In this document: one piece after another, positions 57,542 through 64,000 of the stretch | How positions within the stretch are numbered: the first letter of the stretch is position 1 | Layout: each line of letters begins with the position of its first letter | Origin: Microlunatus speluncae | Lineage (GTDB): Bacteria; Actinomycetota; Actinomycetes; Propionibacteriales; Propionibacteriaceae | DNA length: 64,000 nucleotides | Assembly (NCBI RefSeq): GCF_009299835.1 | Contig: NZ_VKCZ01000001.1 | Coordinates: 1 to 64,000 of the forward strand | Reading direction: 5' to 3' | The notes under the pieces: generated by a model | Told to the model about the DNA's origin: nothing | What the model saw: the letters and a program-made list of their open reading frames with translations, nothing else | Databases searched by the model: none | Program-made: the position numbers and the translations under genes

Positions 57542-60500
57542 ATGATCGCTGCCGAGCTGGGACGACTGTTCGACGATCCGCCGCGTGACTTCGGGCCGAC
57601 ACCGCTGTGGTGGTGGAGCGGCGGCAAGGTCACCCGGGAGCGGCTGGAGTGGCAGCTGCGCCGGTTCGCCGACGGCGGGATCTACAACCTGGTGGTGATC
57701 AATCTGGCGCCCGCCGGCCCGACCTTCGGGGCGATGGCCGACGACCCCGCCTGGTTCAGCGAGGAGTGGTGGGACCGGTTCGAGTATGCCTGCCGGATCG
57801 CGCGCGAGCTCGACCTGAAGATCTGGTTCTACGACCAGATCGGCTTCTCCGGCGCCAACATCCAGGGCCGGATCACTCTTGATCATCCGGAGGTGACCGG
57901 GCAGTCGCTGCGCCGGAGCGAGGTGATCGCCGCGTCCGGACGGGTGCCGTTGCGCGGCGCGGAAACCCTGCTCGCCTGCTACGACCACGCCGGTCGCCGG
58001 GTCGATACCGCGGCCACCGGAGCCGTGGCCGCGCCGGACGGGGCGGCACTGACCGCGATCACCGTGGTGCCGACCGCCTTCGACTACCTCAACCCGGCCG
58101 CGGTCGAGTTGTTGATCGACACCGTCCACGGCGAGTTCGAGCGTCGGCTGCCGGACTACCTCGGCACCGTGATCCCCGGCAGCTTCCAGGACGAACTGCC
58201 CGCCACCAACGCCTGGAGCGCGACCTTCGCCGAGGAGTTCGAGCAGCGGACCGGGTACGACCTCCGTGATCATCTGGACAGCCTGTTCCGGAGCGGGCCG
58301 GACGGCGAGGCGACGGCGGCGAGCAAGATCAGATCCGACTACTACGCGGTCCGGTCGGCGCTGACCGAGGAGGCGCTGTTCCGGCCGCTGGGGGAGTGGC
58401 ACACGAAGCGCGGGCTGCTGCTCGGCGCCGACCAGAGCCATCCGGCCCGCGCGGGCTTCCCGACCCAGTCGACCCAGCTCTACACCGACTACTTCCGCAC
58501 CCACCGCTGGTTCAACGCGGCCGGCAGTGATCATGACGGCGACTCCAAGGTGCACAGCTCGATGGCGCACCTCTACGGGCATGACCGGGTCTGGCTGGAA
58601 GCCTTCCACTCCAGCGGTTGGGGCGGCACCCTCGAGGACACGTATGACTGGCTGCTGCCCTTCCTGCGCAGCGGCGCCACCCTCTACGACCCGCACGCCA
58701 GCTACTTCGACACGGCGGCCGGCTGGTTCGAGTGGGCACCGCCGTCCACCGACTGGCGGCAGCCGTACTGGAAGCAGTATCGGTCGTTCGCCGAGGCGGT
58801 GTCGCGGATCTGTTCGATCATGACCTGGGGCGACTACGACGCCGACGTCGCAGTGCTGCATCCGACGACGACGGCTCAGGCGACCGTGCCGATCGACCTT
58901 CCGGTGCAGCATTTCGGCGACGGCCTGCTCGGCGATCCGCACGCGGCCGCGGATCGGGCCCAGCAGACCTACCTGGCGCTCTGCGGCGTCAACAACTGGC
59001 GGCACTGGCAGGGCGGATTGCTGGACGCGGCGGGGATCGCGTTCGACGTGATCGACGACGCCTCGATCCAGGTCGCCGACCTCGACGAGGGCCGGCTGTC
59101 CGTTCGCACCCAGCGCTACCGGACGGTGATCCTGCCGCAGACGACGGTGCTGGAGACCGCCACCGCCGAGGCGCTGGCCGACCTGCTCGACACCGGCGGC
59201 CGGGTGATCACGATCGGCGAACCGCCGACGACGGCCGCCGGGCTCGGCGGTGAGGATCTGGTGGTCCGCCGGCTGGCTGAGCACCCGCGGCTGATCAAGG
59301 TCGCCGATGCCGCGGCCGCGGTCGCCGGGCTGGATCCGGCGGAGCAGCACGTGGCCGGCGACCTGCCGCTGCTGGTCCGGCGCTCCGGCAGCACCGGCGT
59401 CGCGTTGATCACCGGAGTCCATCCGAACGCGAGCCAGCAGCCCGACGGCCCGACCGGCCGCTGGACCGACGACTTCGACCGCAGCCGGTACGCGAGCCGC
59501 CGGCAGCTCAGGATCCGTGCCGAAGTGGCCGAGGCCGAGGTCTGGGACCCGGCCGGCGGCGAGCGTCGCCCGGTGCTGATCACGGCCGCCGGCGACGGCA
59601 CGACCATGATCGACATCGACCAGCAGGGCGCCCCGGCGCTGCTGCTGGTCTGGCGCGAAGGTGCCGCCGAGCCGACCGGCTCCGCGCCCTCCGGCTCCGC
59701 CCCGGCCGAAGCCGAACCGGCGGCGACCGGAGGCACCGCCGACCTCAGCGACGGCTGGACCGGCACCCTGGTGCCGACCCTGGACAACAGCTGGGGCGAT
59801 CTGGCCCGCCCGGCCGGCCGGGAGCTTGATCAGCTCGAGCTCTGGCACGTCGAGGCCGCCGACGGAGACGGACCGTGGCAACCGAGCCGGTCCGGCTACG
59901 GCCAGCGGGTGATGATCAACACCGGTCCGGCGCCGGAGCCGCTGACCGTGGCTCAATGCGACCAGATCGCTGCCGGGGCAGGGGAGTTGGCCGGACCGGG
60001 CTGGCAGCCGTACGTCTTCTCCGCCAGCCGGGGCGTCGAACGCGACCCGGTCAGCCCGCTGGGCGGCAAGGGCCTGGTGCCGGCCGAATTCGTCCAGGCC
60101 CCGAACCCCGAGCCGGGCGAACAGACCACCGTGCGCGCGGTGTTGCGGCTTGATCATCGGGGCCCGGCCGACCTGGTCGTCACGGCCAGCGCGGCCAAGC
60201 GGGTCAGCTGGAACGGCGTGCCGCTGGCGGCGCCGGATCACTACGCTGCGGTGCACCGGGTCCCGGTCGACCGGGAGATCAACATCCTCGAATACGCGCT
60301 GACCGAGACCCGGACCGCCGGCCGTCGGTCGGAGGCCGGGTCCGGCTTCACGCTGGTGCCGCCGGACGGCTACGGCCCGCGGCCGGAATACATGGCCTTC
60401 GGCGACACCGGGGCGAGTGGCGAGCCGGCGATCAGCGACGGCCTGATCACCTTCTCGACCACGATCAGCCTGGCCGAGGCCGCGACCACCGCCGCGCTGG

Positions 60501-61510
60501 TGGTCGGTGCGGCCGGCTCGGCCACGGTGCTGATCGACGGGACCGTCGTCGGTCGGCAGGAGAAGGTCGAGTACTACGACTGGGGCGCCCGGCCGATGTA
60601 TTTCCGGCACGACGTGACCGGGCTGCTCGGCGCCGGTGATCATGTGCTGGCGGTGCGGCTGGAGTCGTCCGACATCACCGATCTGATCTTCGTCGACCTG
60701 GTCGCCCACACCGAGGCCGGCCCGGTGGTCGCGGTCAGCGGTCCCGGCTGGACCTGCACCACCGCCGGCCAGTCGGCGCCGTCCGCGGTCCGGCCGGAGC
60801 AGTGGAATGCGATCGAGACCATGCACGCCGGGCACCGGCCGCATCCGTTGCGGCGCGCGTCCTGGCTGCGCGGCGAGGCCGAGGTCGGCGTACCGTCACT
60901 GGACTTCGACACCGCCGACTCGGCCGCGGCCCGGCCGCGACGTCTCCGCACCCGGGTGCCCAGCGGCACCGCCCGGCTGCGGGTGCCGCTGCGGGTGCCG
61001 GCGGAGATCACCATCGACGGCAGCGCGCAGACGCCGGACCCCGACGGCTGGATCACCCTGGCCGACCCGCCGGCCGCACCGGCGTGGCTGGAGTTGATCA
61101 CTGAACCGGTCGCCTTCCTGCCCGGCGCCTCGGTGCTGGACGGCCCGATCGAGGTCGAGCACCGGTCGGCGCCGATCACCCTCGGCGACTGGCGCGGGCT
61201 CGGGCTGGGCGACTACAGCGGCGGCCTCAGCTACCGGCGCACGCTCGAGGCGGGCGACCGGCCGCGGACGCTGGACCTCGGCGACCTCCGCGGCAGCGTG
61301 GACGTGCTGCTGGACGGTGAACCGGTCGGCTCGGCGTTCTGCGCCCCGTTCCGGTTCACCCTGCCGCCGACCGAGCGGCCGGCGGAGTTGGAGATCGTCG
61401 TCTACAACACCCTCGGGCCGTATCTGCACGCGGCCACCTCGACCACCTGGGTCTTCCCGACTCAGCTCTCGTCCGGGCTGTACGGTCCGGTCACCATCGA
61501 TCGAACCTGA
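57542..61510 (+). CDS. Very large glycosidase, GH106-like (alpha-L-rhamnosidase type)
   Basis: A 1322-residue enzyme without a signal peptide. The N-terminal part (PLWWWSGGKVTRERLEWQLRRFADGGIYNLVVIN, then KIWFYDQIGFSGANIQG) is a TIM barrel typical of GH106 and related families. Middle segments include HSSMAHLYGHDRVWLEAFHSSGWGGTLEDTYDWL, and two jelly-roll carbohydrate domains follow near 950-1050 and 1190-1322 (RGSVDVLLDGEPVGSAF). It should remove rhamnose or a related sugar from plant or bacterial glycans. Its cytoplasmic location implies import of oligosaccharides. Lack of an adjacent importer suggests a transporter encoded elsewhere. Confidence 0.75.
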   Translation: MIAAELGRLFDDPPRDFGPTPLWWWSGGKVTRERLEWQLRRFADGGIYNLVVINLAPAGPTFGAMADDPAWFSEEWWDRFEYACRIARELDLKIWFYDQIGFSGANIQGRITLDHPEVTGQSLRRSEVIAASGRVPLRGAETLLACYDHAGRRVDTAATGAVAAPDGAALTAITVVPTAFDYLNPAAVELLIDTVHGEFERRLPDYLGTVIPGSFQDELPATNAWSATFAEEFEQRTGYDLRDHLDSLFRSGPDGEATAASKIRSDYYAVRSALTEEALFRPLGEWHTKRGLLLGADQSHPARAGFPTQSTQLYTDYFRTHRWFNAAGSDHDGDSKVHSSMAHLYGHDRVWLEAFHSSGWGGTLEDTYDWLLPFLRSGATLYDPHASYFDTAAGWFEWAPPSTDWRQPYWKQYRSFAEAVSRICSIMTWGDYDADVAVLHPTTTAQATVPIDLPVQHFGDGLLGDPHAAADRAQQTYLALCGVNNWRHWQGGLLDAAGIAFDVIDDASIQVADLDEGRLSVRTQRYRTVILPQTTVLETATAEALADLLDTGGRVITIGEPPTTAAGLGGEDLVVRRLAEHPRLIKVADAAAAVAGLDPAEQHVAGDLPLLVRRSGSTGVALITGVHPNASQQPDGPTGRWTDDFDRSRYASRRQLRIRAEVAEAEVWDPAGGERRPVLITAAGDGTTMIDIDQQGAPALLLVWREGAAEPTGSAPSGSAPAEAEPAATGGTADLSDGWTGTLVPTLDNSWGDLARPAGRELDQLELWHVEAADGDGPWQPSRSGYGQRVMINTGPAPEPLTVAQCDQIAAGAGELAGPGWQPYVFSASRGVERDPVSPLGGKGLVPAEFVQAPNPEPGEQTTVRAVLRLDHRGPADLVVTASAAKRVSWNGVPLAAPDHYAAVHRVPVDREINILEYALTETRTAGRRSEAGSGFTLVPPDGYGPRPEYMAFGDTGASGEPAISDGLITFSTTISLAEAATTAALVVGAAGSATVLIDGTVVGRQEKVEYYDWGARPMYFRHDVTGLLGAGDHVLAVRLESSDITDLIFVDLVAHTEAGPVVAVSGPGWTCTTAGQSAPSAVRPEQWNAIETMHAGHRPHPLRRASWLRGEAEVGVPSLDFDTADSAAARPRRLRTRVPSGTARLRVPLRVPAEITIDGSAQTPDPDGWITLADPPAAPAWLELITEPVAFLPGASVLDGPIEVEHRSAPITLGDWRGLGLGDYSGGLSYRRTLEAGDRPRTLDLGDLRGSVDVLLDGEPVGSAFCAPFRFTLPPTERPAELEIVVYNTLGPYLHAATSTTWVFPTQLSSGLYGPVTIDRT

Positions 61511-61513
61511 GAC

Positions 61514-61547
61514 AGTTAGGTAAGCCTAAGCAAATTCCGTGTAGGGT
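61514..61547 (+). promoter_or_regulatory. Iron box and -10 element of the CobW/MRF-like gene
   Basis: TTAGGTAAGCCTAA (61516-61529) is a strong match to the DtxR/IdeR half-site layout. TAGGGT at 61542-61547 is 7 nt before the GTG start and can serve as -10, placing the box over the -35 region. Binding of an iron-loaded repressor would block this promoter. Confidence 0.65.
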
Positions 61548-61554
61548 TCGTGGG

Positions 61555-62748
61555 GTGACGGCCCATGTCAGTTGTGTGTCCGGCCTGGACGCCAGGCAGG
61601 TCCGCGACGTTCGTGATCATTTCCGGCACAGCGGCCTGCGGTTGCCGACGATCGACTACCACATCGATGACCGCGGTCAGCTGATCCGGGCGACGAGCTC
61701 CGGCTGGGCCGAATGGGACAGCCGGGCCATCGCGACGGCGGCGTCCTGCCGGGCCTGCTCGGTGCACCGGGACCTGATCCGCTGTCTCGACCAGTACGCG
61801 AGCTCGGGTTGGGACTCGGATCTGCTGGTCACCCTGCCGCCGGGGGTGTCCGGAACGACGGTGCTGGACGCGGTCGAGGCGGTGCCGGAGGCGGGCCCGA
61901 GACCGGTCGGGTACGCGATCGGATCGATCATGACCGTGATCGATCCGGGCACCCTGACCGCCACCCTGCGATCCACCGAAACCCTGGCCGAGAAGGGATT
62001 CTGCCTCGGCTACGGGGATCTGACCTGCGGCCGGCTGCTGGTCGAGGACCTGCTGCTCAGCGACTGCTACATCCTGGCCCACGACGGCCCGGACCGGGCC
62101 GGCCTCGAACTCGGGGTCGAGCTGGCCCACCACCTCGCGCCGCAGAGCCGGGCGACCGCGCTGACCTCGGCTAGCTCGGCCGGGCCGCTGCCCCTGCCCA
62201 CCCTGGAGTACCGGTTCGATCAGCTCGAGGTGACCTGGCGCGCCTCCGCCGGTGCGGTCGTGATGCCGCTGGTGGCGGACGGCCGGCGGGTCCGGACCCA
62301 TCTCGCCTCGACCCGGCGGCCGCTCCATCCCGCCCGGCTGCGCGCTGCCCTGGGCGAGCTGACCGCCGGCAGCGTCTGGGCCCGGGGCCGGATCTGGGCC
62401 GCCTCGGTGCCGGACCGCAAGTTCGGGATGACCGTGATCGGGCACTGCGTGGATTTCGCCGACGGCGGCCCCTGGCTGGCCGACCGGCCCGGCTCGATCG
62501 AATCGACCACCGACACCGAGGGACTGCTGAACTGGCAGGACGACTGCGGTGACCGGGGCACCTGGCTGGCCTTCACCGGCGAGGCCGTCGACCCGGCCCG
62601 GATCGACGCCTGCCTGGCCGGCTGCGAACTCACCGACGACGAGCTCGGCTTCGGTGCCGCGCGCTGGCGGGAGCTCGACGATCCGCTGCAGCTCCGCTCC
62701 GTCATCTGCGCCCACTGCCCGAACCACCAGGCCGACCCGGCCTCGTAG
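61555..62748 (+). CDS. CobW/COG0523-related protein resembling MRF (ribosome-hibernation-factor recruitment)
   Basis: A 397-residue protein. The N-terminus keeps the CobW strand VSCVSGLD but has no Walker A (GxxGxGKT). A CRAC motif (Cys65, Cys68) followed by SVHRDLIRCLDQYASSGWDSDLLV corresponds to the CxCC/CxxC region of CobW GTPases. The C-terminal domain is typical: RPLHPARLRAALGELTAGSVWARGRIWAA. This architecture fits actinobacterial MRF, which in mycobacteria helps load a hibernation factor on ribosomes during zinc limitation. Here an iron box, not an obvious Zur box, lies over the promoter. The GTG start is 7 nt after TAGGGT (leaderless). Confidence 0.65.
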   Translation: MTAHVSCVSGLDARQVRDVRDHFRHSGLRLPTIDYHIDDRGQLIRATSSGWAEWDSRAIATAASCRACSVHRDLIRCLDQYASSGWDSDLLVTLPPGVSGTTVLDAVEAVPEAGPRPVGYAIGSIMTVIDPGTLTATLRSTETLAEKGFCLGYGDLTCGRLLVEDLLLSDCYILAHDGPDRAGLELGVELAHHLAPQSRATALTSASSAGPLPLPTLEYRFDQLEVTWRASAGAVVMPLVADGRRVRTHLASTRRPLHPARLRAALGELTAGSVWARGRIWAASVPDRKFGMTVIGHCVDFADGGPWLADRPGSIESTTDTEGLLNWQDDCGDRGTWLAFTGEAVDPARIDACLAGCELTDDELGFGAARWRELDDPLQLRSVICAHCPNHQADPAS

Positions 62749-62751
62749 GAG

Positions 62752-63531
62752 TCAGGATCCGGCCAGCTGCCGGACCCGGTCGGCCAGGGCCTCGGCCGGC
62801 AGCAGCTCGGTCGGCTGGCCGTTCAGCAGCAGCGTCGGGGTCTTCCGGTAACCGGCCTTGACCGCCTGCTCGGTGTTGTCCTTGATCCAGGATGTGTAGC
62901 GCCCCTCGTCGATGGAGGCCAGGGCCTCCGGTGCCGCGATCCCTTGCTGGCTGGCGAAGTCGCGCAGTTGCGGAGCCTGCCAGCCTTCGGTCGCCGCGGA
63001 CTGGTTGACGAACAGGGCGGAGTGGAAGGCCAACCAAGCCTCGGGTTGGTGCGCGGCCACGGCGGCGCTCGCGTTTCCGGCCAGCGGCGCGTAGCGGGAC
63101 TCGGTCGGGATGTGGACCAGGTGATAGCTGACGGCCACGTCGCCGCCGGCGATCAACTCCTCGAACGTGCTGGCGGTGGCGGCGTCGTAATCCTTGCAGT
63201 GCGTGCAGCCGTACGACTCGTACAGCTCGATCTGCACCTTGGCGTCCGCCGGGCCGAGCCGGACCGTCGAGCCCTCGACCCGGAACGGGACCTGGGCCCC
63301 GCCGACGGGAACGACCGTGTCCGCGGTCGGCGTCTGGCGGCCCTGGGTGACGACCGAGATGATCACGGCGGCGGCGATGATGCCGATCACCACCACGGCG
63401 ACCCCACCGATGACCAGGACCTGCATCAGCCGACCCCGCCGCCCGGCCGCCGCGGCCTCGGCCCGGGCCCGTTCGCGGGCCGAAGTCCGGGAGCCGCTGC
63501 CGGCCTTCTGGTCCCGCTTGTCCTGACTCAT
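62752..63531 (-). CDS. Membrane-anchored DsbA-like thiol-disulfide oxidoreductase
   Basis: A 259-residue protein: basic cytoplasmic N-terminus, a single membrane span (about 36-61) and an extracytoplasmic DsbA-type thioredoxin domain with the active site C109-T-H-C112 and a cis-Pro loop (RKTPTLLLNG). It should introduce or isomerise disulfides in exported proteins; the small secreted Cys-rich proteins at 44 kb would be plausible clients. AGGAGAAG fixes the ATG at 63531. It converges on the MRF-like gene with 3 bases between stops. Confidence 0.9.
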   Translation of the reverse strand: MSQDKRDQKAGSGSRTSARERARAEAAAAGRRGRLMQVLVIGGVAVVVIGIIAAAVIISVVTQGRQTPTADTVVPVGGAQVPFRVEGSTVRLGPADAKVQIELYESYGCTHCKDYDAATASTFEELIAGGDVAVSYHLVHIPTESRYAPLAGNASAAVAAHQPEAWLAFHSALFVNQSAATEGWQAPQLRDFASQQGIAAPEALASIDEGRYTSWIKDNTEQAVKAGYRKTPTLLLNGQPTELLPAEALADRVRQLAGS

Positions 63532-63650
63532 CCGCACTTCTCCTGTCAGCCGTCGAGCTGTCCGCAGCCGCGTTGTCCGCAGTCGAGACGACACACCCTA
63601 ATCGCCGGCCGGTCACCGGAGAGGACACCGCGAACCGCCGGCAGCTCAGC

Positions 63651-63714
63651 CGCCGAGCCGTCAGATCCGTTGCGACACGCCGCCGAAATGGCCGCGGAGG
63701 TGACGGGTCGGCGG
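63651..63714. repeat. Dispersed palindrome family B, copy 4
   Basis: CGCCGAGCCGTCAGATCC and GGTGACGGGTCGGCGG arms enclose TTGCGACACGCCGCCGAAATGG, the core in the same orientation as copy 2. It lies between the DsbA-like gene start and rplY, that is between divergent genes, so it is not a terminator in this position. Confidence 0.85.
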
Positions 63715-63912
63715 ATTAGGGGTGGGGCGGAGGTGTCCGCTAGGGTGAACCGGTTGCCTCGGCGAGGGTGACCCCGGCCTCGGTCGGCGGTCGACCGTGA
63801 TCGACATTGGGCGACGCGCTCCGACGATTCCCGTCGGTCCGCGGATCTCAGCGGTCGCTCGCTCGCCGCGGAACAGCCGATTCCACACATCAGTCGTTCG
63901 AGGAGTTCGTTC

Positions 63913-64000
63913 GTGCCCGAGGTCAAGCTCACCGCCGAAACACGTACCGAATTCGGCAAGGGCGCTGCCCGCCGGATCCGTCGTGCCGACAAGGTCCCCG
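63913..64000 (+). CDS. rplY: 50S ribosomal protein L25 / general stress protein Ctc (cut by window end)
   Basis: The first 29 residues are visible: PEVKLTAETRTEFGKGAARR, the conserved N-terminus of L25/Ctc, which binds 5S rRNA. GTG start with AGGAG 7 bases upstream. In actinobacteria rplY normally follows glmU-prs and precedes pth, so its position 8 kb from prs marks the right edge of an insertion. Confidence 0.92.
   Translation, partial: MPEVKLTAETRTEFGKGAARRIRRADKVP

Noticed and set aside
57458..60844. An 1128-codon minus-strand open frame opposite the large glycosidase
   Set aside because: Antisense shadow with biased composition; the plus-strand frame has recognisable glycosidase and jelly-roll domains.

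Overview
The window looks like chromosomal DNA of a high-GC actinomycete, probably from the Propionibacteriales and Microlunatus-like. This rests on very GC-rich third codon positions, GTG starts, many promoters with a -10 hexamer 5 to 7 nt before the start codon, and a conserved actinobacterial gene order. The order pmt, rsmI, tatD, rsmA, ispE and then glmU, prs, rplY matches the region that mycobacteria also carry, but metG and rpfB are absent and accessory blocks interrupt it.

Layout: (1) 0-9.7 kb holds small regulator and enzyme units: a DUF1801 protein, an SDR, a LacI regulator, an orphan siderophore-binding lipoprotein with an iron box, a divergent AraC/PhyH pair, an orphan MLTR ligand-binding domain, and a GH3 beta-glucosidase with a winged-helix regulator. 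(2) 9.7-21.8 kb holds two tandem, paralogous oligopeptide-type ABC importer operons on the minus strand (permease B, permease C, fused double ATPase, lipoprotein). (3) 22.1-31 kb holds the core block pmt/rsmI/tatD/rsmA/ispE, interrupted by a nitroreductase, a PEP-mutase-like enzyme, a DUF433/DUF5615 toxin-antitoxin-like pair and an Stf0 sulfotransferase. (4) 31-40 kb holds an LtrA membrane protein, a secreted beta-propeller, a MarR/MFS/TetR unit and a secreted zinc protease. (5) 40-46 kb is an accessory block: a tRNA-Gln-like element, two aminoglycoside-phosphotransferase-fold proteins around a HAD protein, a structured leader upstream of one of them, three small secreted proteins and an NlpC/P60-like protein. 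(6) 45.9-52.3 kb is a divergent IclR-controlled catabolic cluster: enolase-superfamily dehydratase, class III PLP enzyme, alpha/alpha-toroid protein and ceramidase-like amidase. (7) 52.4-64 kb carries a VOC protein, glmU-prs, an isomerase/giant glycosidase pair, an iron-box-controlled CobW/MRF-like protein, a DsbA-like membrane protein and the start of rplY.

The most unusual signals are not single genes. The hexamer TGATCA occurs about 125 times by hand count, several-fold to tens-fold above simple expectation, and many copies sit in runs of codons that are otherwise rare here. At least three families of dispersed intergenic palindromes recur. The leader of the phosphotransferase gene at 41.9-43.0 kb can form an antiterminator, a terminator and a hairpin that covers the ribosome binding site. 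No phage, CRISPR array, rRNA or intact insertion sequence was seen.
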